64,000 nucleotides of DNA from assembly GCF_014648695.1 (NCBI RefSeq), contig NZ_BMRP01000003.1:258147-322146 (forward strand), in the 5' to 3' direction. Below, one piece after another: positions 51,414 to 61,509 of this stretch. The notes beneath the pieces are model-generated. The model was given only the letters and a program-made list of their open reading frames with translations, did not search any database and was not told the origin of the DNA. Position 1 is the first letter of the stretch. Every line of letters starts with the position of its first letter. Position numbers and translations under genes: made by a program. This stretch comes from Streptomyces albospinus (GTDB taxonomy: Bacteria > Actinomycetota > Actinomycetes > Streptomycetales > Streptomycetaceae).

Positions 51414-53066
51414 TCACACCGAGCGGTCGGTGATCCGCCCGCCCGCGACCTCGATGCGGCGCGCGGTATCCACCGCTTCCAGCATCCGGCGGTCGTGGGT
51501 GACCAGCAGCAGCGTGCCCGGATACGAGGCGAGCGCGGACTCCAGCTGTTCGATGGCGGGGAGGTCGAGGTGGTTGGTCGGCTCGTCCAGGACGAGGAGA
51601 TTGACCCCGCGTCCCTGGAGCAGGGCCAGTGCGGCGCGGGTGCGCTCCCCCGGGGAGAGGGTGTGCGCCGGGCGCAGCACATGAGCCGCCTTGAGGCCGA
51701 ACTTGGCGAGCAGGGTGCGGACGTCGGCGGGCGCCATCTCCGGCACGGAGGCCCGGAAGGCGTCCATCAGGGGCGCGTCGCCGTGGCCGTCGAAGAGCTG
51801 GCCGCGGGCCTGGTCGATCTCGCCGACCACCACACCGGGACCCAGCGTGGCCTGGCCGGAATCCAGCGGCAGCCGGCCCAGGAGGGCGGCGAGCAGGGTG
51901 GACTTGCCGGAGCCGTTGGGGCCGGTGATGGCGACCCGGTCCGCCCAGTCGATCTGGAGGTTCACGGGGCCGAAGCGGAAGTCGCCGCGGCGCACCTCGG
52001 CATTCCGGAGGGTGGCCACCACGGCGCCGGCCCGGGGCGCGGCGGCGATCTCCATCCGCAGCTCCCACTCCTTGCGGGGCTCCTCGACGACCTCCAGCCG
52101 CTCGATCATGCGCTGGGTCTGCTTGGCCTTGGCGGCCTGCTTCTCGGTGGCCTCGACCCGGCCCTTGCGGGCGATCTTGTCGTTGTCGGTGGCCTTGCGG
52201 CGGGCGTTGCGGACGCCCTTCTCCATCCAGTTGCGCTGGGTGTGCGCCCGGGTCTCCAGGGCGGCCTTGGTGTCGGCGTACTCCTCGTACTCCTCGCGGG
52301 CCCGGCGCCGCGCGCGGGCGCGCTCCTCCAGATAGGAGGTGTAGCCGCCGCCGAAGGTGTTGACCTGCTGCTGGGCGAGGTCGAGTTCGACGACGCGGTT
52401 GACCGTACGGGTCAGGAACTCGCGGTCGTGGCTGACCAGGACCGTGCCGGCGCGCAGCCCGGTGACGAAGGACTCCAGCCGTTGCAGGCCGTCCAGGTCG
52501 AGGTCGTTGGTGGGCTCGTCCAGCAGGAAGACGTCGTAGCGGGAGAGCAGCAGGGAGGCGAGCGAGGCGCGGGCGGCCTGGCCGCCGGACAGCGCGGTCA
52601 TCGGCTGGTCGAGGCTGATCGCGAGGCCCAGCTGGGCGGCGGTCTCCTCGGCGCGTTCGTCCAGGTCGGCGGCGCCGAGGGCGAGCCAGCGCTCCAGGGC
52701 GGTGGCGTAGGCGTCGTCCGCGCCGGGGCGTTCGTCGACCAGCGCCTCGGTGGCGGCGTCCAGGGCGCGCTGCGCGTCGGCGACGCCGGTGCGGCGGGCG
52801 AGGAAGGCGCGTACCGACTCTCCTGGGCGGCGGTCGGGCTCCTGCGGGAGGTGGCCGACGGTGGCGGTGGGCGGGCTGAGCGCGAGCGTGCCGTGCTCCG
52901 GGGACGCCAGGCCGGCGAGCAGGCGCAGCAGCGTGGACTTGCCCGCGCCGTTGGCGCCGACGAGGCCGACCACGTCGCCGGGGGCGACGACCAGATCGAG
53001 ACCGGAGAACAGGACGCGCTCGCCGTGGCCGGCGGCGAGGTCTTTGGCGACGAGTGTTGCAGACAT
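51414..53066 (-). CDS. ABC-F family ATPase (translation factor type)
   Basis: The protein has 550 residues and starts at ATG. Two ABC domains are present: Walker A GANGAGKST near residue 38 and GPNGSGKST near 373, with signatures LSGGQAARASL near 165 and LSPGERTRAALAL near 454. DEPTNDLDL and DEPTNHLDL mark the Walker B sites. A charged linker of about 80 residues between the domains (EERARARRRAREEYEEYADTK region) includes the P-site tRNA-interaction motif. There is no transmembrane domain. ABC-F proteins act on ribosomes, either in translation or as antibiotic-protection factors. Resistance is possible but unproven. A minus-strand -10 (TACGAT) lies 10 bases before the ATG. Confidence 0.9.
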   Translation of the reverse strand: MSATLVAKDLAAGHGERVLFSGLDLVVAPGDVVGLVGANGAGKSTLLRLLAGLASPEHGTLALSPPTATVGHLPQEPDRRPGESVRAFLARRTGVADAQRALDAATEALVDERPGADDAYATALERWLALGAADLDERAEETAAQLGLAISLDQPMTALSGGQAARASLASLLLSRYDVFLLDEPTNDLDLDGLQRLESFVTGLRAGTVLVSHDREFLTRTVNRVVELDLAQQQVNTFGGGYTSYLEERARARRRAREEYEEYADTKAALETRAHTQRNWMEKGVRNARRKATDNDKIARKGRVEATEKQAAKAKQTQRMIERLEVVEEPRKEWELRMEIAAAPRAGAVVATLRNAEVRRGDFRFGPVNLQIDWADRVAITGPNGSGKSTLLAALLGRLPLDSGQATLGPGVVVGEIDQARGQLFDGHGDAPLMDAFRASVPEMAPADVRTLLAKFGLKAAHVLRPAHTLSPGERTRAALALLQGRGVNLLVLDEPTNHLDLPAIEQLESALASYPGTLLLVTHDRRMLEAVDTARRIEVAGGRITDRSV

Positions 53067-53108
53067 CAGACCGCCGATCGTATCCGGCCGCGCGGCGCGC
53101 GGTCGCTC

Positions 53109-53114
53109 TAATAT
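53109..53114 (+). promoter_or_regulatory. Leaderless -10 box (TAATAT) for the enoyl-CoA hydratase gene
   Basis: TAATAT is followed by six bases (CCGGGC) and then the ATG at 53121. There is no ribosome-binding site. The divergent ABC-F gene begins 55 bases away, so the two promoters are back to back. Confidence 0.6.
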
Positions 53115-53120
53115 CCGGGC

Positions 53121-53891
53121 ATGGAACAGGGTCTGAAGACGCACGTCGGCGACGGCACCGCGACCGTCACCATCAGCAATATGGACAAGCGCAACGCGAT
53201 GACCGTCCAGATGTGGCGGGAGCTCCCGCCGCTGCTGGACCGGCTCGCGGCGGACCGCGCGGTGCGGTCGCTGGTGCTGACGGGCGACGGCGGGACGTTC
53301 TGCGCAGGGGCGGACATCGGCTCGCTGCGGGACGCGTCGGGGGCGTCGCAGGGGCTGGCGGTGGCGGCCGAGGAGGCGCTGGCCGCGTTTCCCAGGCCGA
53401 CGCTGGCGGCGATACGCGGCTACTGCGTGGGCGGCGGCGCCCAGTTGGCAGCCGCCTGCGATCTGCGGTTCGCGGAGGAGGGGGCGCTGTTCGGGGTGAC
53501 GCCGGCCAAGCTGGGGGTGGCCTATCCGGCGTCGGCAACCCGGCGGCTGGTCCGGCTGGTGGGGCCGTCGGCCGCCAAGTACCTGTTGTTCTCGGGCGAG
53601 TTGATCGACTGCGTGCGGGCGCTGCGTACGGGCCTGGTGGACGAGGTGCTGGCCGAGGGCGCGCTGGACAAGCGGGTCGCGGAGTTCACGGCCGTACTGG
53701 CGAGCCGGTCGCTGCTGACGCAGACCGCGGCGAAGGAGCTGGCCGACGGGACGTGGGACGTGCCGCCCGCGGAGGCCGAGGAGCGCGGGGCGTACTGGGC
53801 GGCGCAGGCGCGGGAGAGCGGCGACATCCTGGAGGGTGCCGCCGCCTTCCTGGAGCGCCGGGCGCCGCGGTTCACCTGGCCGGCGGGCTGA
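53121..53891 (+). CDS. Enoyl-CoA hydratase/isomerase family protein
   Basis: The protein has 256 residues and starts at ATG with a leaderless -10. The crotonase oxyanion-hole segments are GTFCAGADIGSL near residue 60 and GYCVGGGAQLAAACDLRFA near 103. The family hydrates, isomerises or deacylates acyl-CoAs. The usual acidic catalytic residues around 110-140 are partly conserved (EEGALFGVTPAKLGVAYPASATRRL). The substrate is not clear. No other beta-oxidation gene adjoins it. Confidence 0.9.
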   Translation: MEQGLKTHVGDGTATVTISNMDKRNAMTVQMWRELPPLLDRLAADRAVRSLVLTGDGGTFCAGADIGSLRDASGASQGLAVAAEEALAAFPRPTLAAIRGYCVGGGAQLAAACDLRFAEEGALFGVTPAKLGVAYPASATRRLVRLVGPSAAKYLLFSGELIDCVRALRTGLVDEVLAEGALDKRVAEFTAVLASRSLLTQTAAKELADGTWDVPPAEAEERGAYWAAQARESGDILEGAAAFLERRAPRFTWPAG

Positions 53892-53924
53892 GCCGGGGCC
53901 GGCCGCGGCTCGGCGGGTGCTCCG

Positions 53925-54596
53925 TCACCTCTCGGTGACGGCTTCGTCCCGCCAGCGCTTCCCGGCCAGGATGGAGCGGCCGTGGTCCCGCAGGGCCGCG
54001 ACGACCTCGGCCGGGGCCTTCTCCGGGGCGCCCGCGTCGTAGGGCGGCTGCGGGTCGTACTCGATGCCGAGCTGGATCGTCTGCGCGACGAAGTCCCCGG
54101 CGATCCGGCCGGCCAGGGCGAGGCCCATGTCGACACCGGAGGAGACGCCGGCGGCGGTGACGTACTTGCCGTCGAAGACCACCCGCTCCCCGCTCGGCTC
54201 GACCCCCAGGGCGGGCATCTGGTCCAGGGCGAGCCAGTGGCAGGTGGCCCGGCGGCCCTTGAGGAGGCCGGCGGCGGCGAGGACCAGCGACCCGGTGCAT
54301 ACCGAGGTGGTCCAGGTGGTGCCGGCGTCCACGGCCCGGATCCACTCGTGCACCGGGCCGTCCTCCATGAGCGCGGTCTGCCCGGGGCCGCCGGGGACGA
54401 CGAGGACGTCCGGCGCGGTGACGTCGCTCAGCGCGGCGTCCACGACCAGCCCGAGGGAGCCCTTGTCGCTGCGGTGGAGGCCGGTGCGTTCGGCGACGAA
54501 CACCACCTCGGCGCCCGGGAGGAGACCGAGGGTCTCGTACGGGCCGATGGCGTCGAGGGCGGTGAAGCGGTCGTAGAGGAGGATGGCGATCTGCAT
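53925..54596 (-). CDS. DJ-1/PfpI family protein
   Basis: The protein has 223 residues and starts at ATG. The flavodoxin-like fold is visible with AILLYDRFTALDAIGPYETLGLL and PDVLVVPGGPG near 63. The nucleophile elbow is TTSVCTGSLVLAAAGLLKG near 96, with the reactive Cys in VCTGS. Family members include isonitrile hydratase (InhA-type), glyoxalases and chaperones. The gene follows a GlxA-type regulator on the same strand, 47 bases apart. The regulator carries a related N-terminal domain, so the enzyme and its regulator may share a ligand. Confidence 0.9.
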   Translation of the reverse strand: MQIAILLYDRFTALDAIGPYETLGLLPGAEVVFVAERTGLHRSDKGSLGLVVDAALSDVTAPDVLVVPGGPGQTALMEDGPVHEWIRAVDAGTTWTTSVCTGSLVLAAAGLLKGRRATCHWLALDQMPALGVEPSGERVVFDGKYVTAAGVSSGVDMGLALAGRIAGDFVAQTIQLGIEYDPQPPYDAGAPEKAPAEVVAALRDHGRSILAGKRWRDEAVTER

Positions 54597-54643
54597 GGCG
54601 GCTCCTGTTTCTGTGGAGGGGCGTCGGTGTGCGGAAGGGCTGT

Positions 54644-55606
54644 TCAGGAGGGTGGGGCGGCGGGCTGGAAACGGCGGCGGTATTCGGCCGGGGAGGCGCC
54701 GAGGGCGCGGAGGAAGGCACGGCGCATCGCCTCGGAGGTGCCGTAGCCGCAGCGGCGGGAGATCTGTTCGATGCCGTCGGCGGTGTCCTCCAGGCGACGT
54801 CGGGCGGCTTCCAGGCGCACCCGGTCGACGTAGCGGCCGGGGGTCGTCCCGACCTCGTCGCGGAAGGCGCGGGCGAAGTGCCGCGGGGAGAGCCCGGCGC
54901 GGTCGGCGAGGGCGTCGACGGAGAGGTCCGCGGCCGGGTTCTCGCTGATCCACTGCTGGACGTCGCGGAGCGGGCGGCGCTGCGCGGTCTGCGCGGCGAG
55001 CTGGGCGCTGAACTGGGTCTGGTTGCCCGGCCGGCGCAGGAAGACGACCAGATGGCGGGCGTTGGTCAGCGCCAGGTCGCGGCCCAGGTCCTCCTCCACC
55101 AGGGCCAGCGCGAGGTCGATCCCCGCGGTGACGCCCGCGGAGGTGGCCACGTCGCCGTCCCGGACGTAGATCGGCTCGGGTTCGACGCGGACGGCCGGGT
55201 GACGCGCGGCGAGGGTGTCGCACAGGCTCCAGTGGGTGGTTGCGCGGCGGCCGTCCAGCAGCCCGGCGGCGGCCAGCAGGAACGCGCCACTGCATACCGA
55301 GACCGTGCGCCGGGTGCGCCGGGCGTTCGCCCGCAGCCAGTCGACCAGCCGCGGGTCGGGGGGGTCGGTGCACCGGCCGCCCGGGACGAGGAGGGTGTGC
55401 GGCGGGGTGGCGGCGCCGAGCGCGAGGTCGGGGGTGAGAGTCAGTCCGCTGGTGGTGCGGACCGGCGCGCCGTCCAGGCTCGCGGTGCGGATCCGGTAGG
55501 CGCCGGGGGCGCCGTGGCAGGCGCCGCTGAAGACCTCGACCGGGCCGCTGACGTCGAGGCTCTGGAGCCCGTCGAAGAGAACGACCAGCACATCGCGCTG
55601 TTCCAT
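54644..55606 (-). CDS. GlxA-type transcriptional regulator (DJ-1/PfpI domain plus AraC HTH)
   Basis: The protein has 320 residues from the ATG at 55606. Residues 1-190 are a DJ-1/PfpI-like domain with TVSVCSGAFLLAAAGLLDG near 100 (Cys in VCSGA). Residues about 210-320 are an AraC-type double helix-turn-helix (VDALADRAGLSPRHFARAFRDEVGTTPGRYVDRVRLEAARR, then ISRRCGYGTSEAMRRAFLRALGASPAEYRRRF). GlxA-type proteins are sensors that activate neighbouring genes. The adjacent PfpI gene on the same strand is the natural target. A longer in-frame start at 55783 was rejected because it runs across the divergent promoter. Confidence 0.9.
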   Translation of the reverse strand: MEQRDVLVVLFDGLQSLDVSGPVEVFSGACHGAPGAYRIRTASLDGAPVRTTSGLTLTPDLALGAATPPHTLLVPGGRCTDPPDPRLVDWLRANARRTRRTVSVCSGAFLLAAAGLLDGRRATTHWSLCDTLAARHPAVRVEPEPIYVRDGDVATSAGVTAGIDLALALVEEDLGRDLALTNARHLVVFLRRPGNQTQFSAQLAAQTAQRRPLRDVQQWISENPAADLSVDALADRAGLSPRHFARAFRDEVGTTPGRYVDRVRLEAARRRLEDTADGIEQISRRCGYGTSEAMRRAFLRALGASPAEYRRRFQPAAPPS

Positions 55607-55734
55607 GTGTCCATCCTGGGCAGCGGTGCCGATGGCGGCAATGACGGGTTTCCCACCTTTCCTGCCATCCGCGCCGTCCGCTGCCGGGCCGGTCCGGATT
55701 CGCCCCTCCTCGACACGACATACCAACGGGTCGG

Positions 55735-55740
55735 TAACCT
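55735..55740 (+). promoter_or_regulatory. Leaderless -10 box (TAACCT) for the SCO6745-family gene
   Basis: TAACCT is followed by six bases (GCTCGC) and the ATG at 55747, with no ribosome-binding site. The region between it and the divergent GlxA gene is about 130 bases. Confidence 0.5.
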
Positions 55741-55746
55741 GCTCGC

Positions 55747-56634
55747 ATGACCTCTGCTTCGAGCACTTCCGCTTCCGGCGCACTGCCCGAACGGGCCGGC
55801 CGGCACTGCCACAACGCCCTCAACCCGTTCCATTCGGCGCACTACTTCGCTCCCGAACTGCCCGCGGAAATGGGCGCGTTGGGCGTGGAGGGCCGTGCCG
55901 TCTACTTCTCCTCGCGCAGCGCGCCGCTCGGCGCGGTGGGCGCCGGGACCGTCGCCGCGACCTTCTACAGCTTCCGGTACGAGCTGATAGCCCGGTACGT
56001 CCCGGAGGTCTGGACGGTCACCACCCCGCAGGCCGTGCTGGACGCCCGGCTGCGCGCCGTGGACGCCACGCTGCGCCGGCTGCTCGGCGACGAGGCGCTG
56101 GAGTCCCCGGAGATGGCCGAGGCGGCGAAGCTGGCGCTGCGGGCCGCCGAGGCGGGCGCGCGCCACGCCCGGCCGCTGTACTCCGCGCACGCCGACCTGC
56201 CGGTGCCCGACGCCCCGCACCTGGCCTACTGGCACGCCACGACGCTGCTGCGCGAGCACCGCGGCGACGGCCACCTGGTCGCGCTGCTGGACGCCGAACT
56301 GGACCCGGTGGAGGCACTGGTCACGCACTCCGCGACCGGGCGCGGGATGAGCCGGCGCGGCAACCTGGCGACCCGCGGCTGGTCGGAGGAGGACTGGGCC
56401 GCGGCGCAGGAGCGGCTGCGCGGGCGCGGACTGCTGGGCGCCGAGGGCGAGTTGACCGAGGCCGGGGTGCAGCTGCGCAAGGACCTGGAGCGGACGACGG
56501 ACCGGCTGGACCGGGCCCCGTACGTGCGCCTGGGCGCGGAGGGGGTGGCTCGGCTGACCGAACTGGCCGCCGCGTTCACCGCGAAGGTGGTGGAGGCCGG
56601 GGCGTTCCCGGCGGAGCTGTTCGGCGAGGGTTAG
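55747..56634 (+). CDS. SCO6745-family protein (SalK-like)
   Basis: The protein has 295 residues and starts at ATG in a leaderless arrangement. Typical segments are GRHCHNALNPFHSAHYFAPE near residue 17, SSRSAPLGAVGAGTVAATFYSF near 56, WHATTLLREHRGDGHLVALL near 162 and a C-terminal winged-helix-like region (RGRGLLGAEGELTEAGVQLRKDLERTTD). The protein is named after the S. coelicolor gene and has no known biochemical function. The HGDGHLVALL-type block and HTH-like end suggest a ligand-responsive regulator, which is inference. Confidence 0.85.
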   Translation: MTSASSTSASGALPERAGRHCHNALNPFHSAHYFAPELPAEMGALGVEGRAVYFSSRSAPLGAVGAGTVAATFYSFRYELIARYVPEVWTVTTPQAVLDARLRAVDATLRRLLGDEALESPEMAEAAKLALRAAEAGARHARPLYSAHADLPVPDAPHLAYWHATTLLREHRGDGHLVALLDAELDPVEALVTHSATGRGMSRRGNLATRGWSEEDWAAAQERLRGRGLLGAEGELTEAGVQLRKDLERTTDRLDRAPYVRLGAEGVARLTELAAAFTAKVVEAGAFPAELFGEG

Positions 56635-56654
56635 GTCACAACGCAGGGCGCGTG

Positions 56655-56685
56655 CCGGGGTGTGATGCGGCGTGTCACACCCCGG
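56655..56685 (+). terminator. Hairpin terminator before tex
   Basis: CCGGGGTGTGA pairs perfectly over 11 bp with TCACACCCCGG around a nine-base loop, 20 bases after the stop of the SCO6745-family gene. It has no U-tract. Confidence 0.6.
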
Positions 56686-56773
56686 CGTGCCCGGCCGGGC
56701 GGTGCGACAGTGCGGGCCGTCACCCGGCACAATGCAGGCTCAGGCAAGCGCTGGAAGGCGGGGCAGGATCAAC

Positions 56774-59209
<2,436 letters not shown>

Positions 59210-59225
59210 GTTCGGCGACCTGAGC

Positions 59226-59258
59226 GGGCGGCGGCGGGAGGGGTTCCCGCCGCCGCCC
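59226..59258 (+). terminator. Very GC-rich terminator after tex
   Basis: GGGCGGCGGCGGGA pairs perfectly over 14 bp with its complement around a five-base loop, 16 bases after the tex stop codon. It is a typical U-less Streptomyces terminator. Confidence 0.75.
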
Positions 59259-59354
59259 GGTCCGTCGTGGCCGCCCGAACTGAGAGGCCGCTCGGGCCGG
59301 TGGAGAAGCTCCGGCCGTAGCCCGCGGCGGGGCCGGGCGGCGCCCGGAAATGCA

Positions 59355-59384
59355 TGGACGGCGGCTGTCCCGCTCGGTTAGCCT
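59355..59384 (+). promoter_or_regulatory. Promoter TGGACG-18-TAGCCT of the MFS exporter transcript
   Basis: TGGACG (59355-59360) and TAGCCT (59379-59384) lie 18 bases apart. A short AT-richer run (GGAAATGCA) directly precedes the -35. That is the position where WhiB7-type activators are known to contact DNA, so a WhiB7-like input is possible. The ATG of a nine-residue open frame starts seven bases after the -10. Confidence 0.45.
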
Positions 59385-59391
59385 GCGGATC

Positions 59392-59421
59392 ATGTCCAGC
59401 CCCGAGTCCTCAAGACGCTAG
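59392..59421 (+). CDS. Nine-residue leader peptide (MSSPESSRR) upstream of the MFS exporter
   Basis: The frame reads ATG TCC AGC CCC GAG TCC TCA AGA CGC TAG. It starts seven bases after a TAGCCT -10, which implies a leaderless start. Its stop codon is the first base pair of a perfect 8-bp hairpin. The gene for a chloramphenicol-type exporter begins 300 bases later on the same strand. Leader peptides of this kind sense stalled ribosomes in several antibiotic-resistance genes, by attenuation. The AGA codon is rare here. That the peptide is translated and regulatory is inference. Confidence 0.5.
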   Translation: MSSPESSRR

Positions 59422-59443
59422 CCACCGGGCGCCGTCCGGTGGC
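59421..59443 (+). promoter_or_regulatory. Attenuator-like hairpin overlapping the leader stop codon
   Basis: GCCACCGG pairs perfectly with CCGGTGGC around a seven-base loop, beginning with the G of the leader TAG. A ribosome stalled in the leader would prevent this hairpin from forming, and a ribosome that terminates normally would release it. No U-tract follows, so it may work as a factor-dependent or U-less terminator. Confidence 0.5.
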
Positions 59444-59717
59444 TCCTCGCGTTGCCGATGCGCGGCCCCTGTACTGCCGCGCCTCGCCGGACTGACGTGC
59501 CGCTCCGGCCCGTTGCGCCCGCCCTCGCGCCGAGGTTCTCTCTTCTCCGCCACCGAATCGCCGCCCGTACGGCAGGACTTGTCATGCGGCGGCCGGGGCT
59601 GCCGCTTCCCCGTCGGCCGTGCCGGTTGTGCCGGTCCCTCCCGATCCGCATCGGCGCCCCTGTCGAAGGCGCCGTACCGGCCCGTGCCGACCCGTGGTGT
59701 GGTTGCGGAGTTGAGTG
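59444..59717 (+). other. Long 5' leader of the MFS exporter gene
   Basis: The 270 bases between the leader hairpin and the exporter ATG contain no coding frame with bias. A GGCGCC inverted pair lies around 59653-59673. Nothing else recognisable is present. Confidence 0.4.
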
Positions 59718-60926
59718 ATGCCCTTCGTTCTGTACGTGCTCGCGCTGGCGGTTTTCGCGCAGGGCACATCCGAGTTCATGCTGTCCGGGCTGATGCCGGA
59801 CATCGCGCACGACATGCAGGTGTCGATCCCGGTCGCGGGCTCGCTGACCTCGGCGTTCGCGGTCGGGATGATCGTCGGGGCGCCGCTGACGGCGCTGCTG
59901 AGCCTGCGCTGGTCGCGGCGGCGCGCGCTACTGGCCTTCCTGATCACGTTCCTGGTCGTCCACGTCCTGGGCGCGGTCACCAGCAGCTTCGGGGTGCTGC
60001 TCGCCACCCGGGTGGTGGCGGCGCTGGCCAACGCCGGGTTCCTGGCGGTGGCGCTGGCGACCGCGGCCGGCCTGGTGGCACCGGACGCCAAGGGCCGCGC
60101 CACCTCCGTCCTGTTGGGCGGTACCACCCTCGCCTGTATCGCGGGCGTCCCGGCGGGCGCCGTGCTGGGGCAGCAGTGGGGCTGGCGCGCGGCGTTCTGG
60201 GCGGTGGCGCTGGTGTCGCTGCCCGCGGTGTGCGCGATTCTGCGGTCGGTGCCGGGCGGCGCCGCCTCCTCCACAACCCCCGTGACCGGTGCCGGTGTTG
60301 CCGCCGCGCGTGCGCGCCATGAGCTGCGGGCGCTGCGCAGCCCGCGGCTGCTGGTGACCCTGCTGCTGTGTGCGCTCGTCAACGGCGCGACCTTCTGCAC
60401 CTTCACCTACCTCGCACCGCTGGTCACCCGGGTCACCGGGTTCGGCGCCGCCGGGGTGCCGGCGATGCTGGCGCTGTTCGGCGTGGGCTCGTTCGCCGGT
60501 GTCACCGCCGGCGGGCGGCTGGCGGACACCCGGCCCCGACAGCTCCTGCCGGCCGGCGGGGTGGCCCTGCTCCTGGGCTGGGCGCTCTTCGCGCTCACGG
60601 CCGGGAACGCGGCGGCCACCGTCGTGCTGGTCCTCGTCCAGGGCACCCTCTCCTTCGCCGTCGGCGCCACCCTGATCTCCCAGGTGCTCTACGCGGCGGC
60701 CGAAGCGCCCACCCTGGGGGGCGGGTTCGCGACGGCCGCGCTCAACGTCGGTGCCGCGATCGGCCCCTGGTGCGGCGGCATCCCGCTGGCCGCCGGGCTC
60801 GGCTACCGCGCGCCGCTGTGGGTCAGCGCCCTGCTGGTGGCGCTGGCGCTGGTAGCCGGTGGGGTGGCGGAGGCGGTACGCCGCGCCGCCGCCCGCGGCG
60901 AGCGGCTCCGCACGACGGCCGCATGA
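59718..60926 (+). CDS. MFS exporter of the Cml/CmlR chloramphenicol-resistance type
   Basis: The protein has 402 residues from the ATG at 59718, preceded by GGAG; a GTG one codon earlier is also possible. Twelve membrane helices are predicted by eye, in two blocks of six around a loop at about residue 190-200. The opening (MPFVLYVLALAVFAQGTSEFMLSGLMPDI) and LRWSRRRALLAFLI near 62 match the family of the S. lividans chloramphenicol exporter, with the conserved LATRVVAALANAGFLAVALATA near 95. It probably pumps out phenicols or related amphiphiles using the proton gradient. The leader structure upstream suggests that ribosome-targeting drugs induce it. Confidence 0.88.
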   Translation: MPFVLYVLALAVFAQGTSEFMLSGLMPDIAHDMQVSIPVAGSLTSAFAVGMIVGAPLTALLSLRWSRRRALLAFLITFLVVHVLGAVTSSFGVLLATRVVAALANAGFLAVALATAAGLVAPDAKGRATSVLLGGTTLACIAGVPAGAVLGQQWGWRAAFWAVALVSLPAVCAILRSVPGGAASSTTPVTGAGVAAARARHELRALRSPRLLVTLLLCALVNGATFCTFTYLAPLVTRVTGFGAAGVPAMLALFGVGSFAGVTAGGRLADTRPRQLLPAGGVALLLGWALFALTAGNAAATVVLVLVQGTLSFAVGATLISQVLYAAAEAPTLGGGFATAALNVGAAIGPWCGGIPLAAGLGYRAPLWVSALLVALALVAGGVAEAVRRAAARGERLRTTAA

Positions 60927-61053
60927 CGCTCGCGCGCAACGATTTCGACGGTGCACGACTTTCGAGGACGGGGCCGGTATCGGCGGGCGCGGCAGTGGCC
61001 GCGAAGTCGTCGGCCATGAAGCCTTCACCACGGCCCTCCGACACCACCGATGA

Positions 61054-61509
61054 TCAGTCCATGCCGGGCCAGTGGTCCGCGACCACCGACTTGTCGAAGC
61101 CAGGGGTGTTCTCGTACTGCTTGGCGAGGGCGCCGGCCGGGATCGTGGCCACGCCGTCGAAATGCGCCACCCAGTAGTTCGGCTCGGTGACCCCGGCCTT
61201 GCGGAACGCCGCACGCACCGCGGGCTGTTCGGAGACACTGCAATAGACCGTCAGGTCCTCGTTGGGTGTACTGGCCATGGTCTGGGTGCACCACAAAACC
61301 GCCCCGTCCGGGCTGGCTGCGCCCTGCTCCACGTCCAGGACCTGCGCCTTGGTCAGATGGCTCACCGCGATCGACACCCGGGTCGCGTGCGGGAACCGCG
61401 CCGCCATCTCTTTCAAGTTGGCGAACGTGCCGTCGGCATAACCGGCCACCATCGTTGCGCCGGAGGGGATTTCCTTGGGCGTCACCGCGTCGTACATGAT
61501 CCGTGTCAT
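61054..61509 (-). CDS. Conserved hypothetical protein (GH25-like or DUF1906-like fold suspected)
   Basis: The protein has 151 residues from the ATG at 61509. It reads MTRIMYDAVTPKEIPSGATM, with VAGYADGTFANLKEMAARFP near 22, then SIAVSHLTKAQVLDVEQGAASP and VTEPNYWVAHFDGVATIPAG near 109, and it ends VVADHWPGMD. Proteins of this type recur in Streptomyces. The DVE and YWVAHFDG segments recall the TIM-barrel of glycoside-hydrolase-25-like domains (YWxAxYD), but the characteristic catalytic set is incomplete. There is no signal peptide from this start. An in-frame upstream extension of about 75 residues lacks clear coding bias, so I left it out. Confidence 0.6.
   Translation of the reverse strand: MTRIMYDAVTPKEIPSGATMVAGYADGTFANLKEMAARFPHATRVSIAVSHLTKAQVLDVEQGAASPDGAVLWCTQTMASTPNEDLTVYCSVSEQPAVRAAFRKAGVTEPNYWVAHFDGVATIPAGALAKQYENTPGFDKSVVADHWPGMD

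Noticed and set aside
51414..53066. The ABC-F protein as a transporter ATPase
   Set aside because: It has two fused ATPase domains, a charged linker and no membrane partner, which is the ABC-F arrangement.
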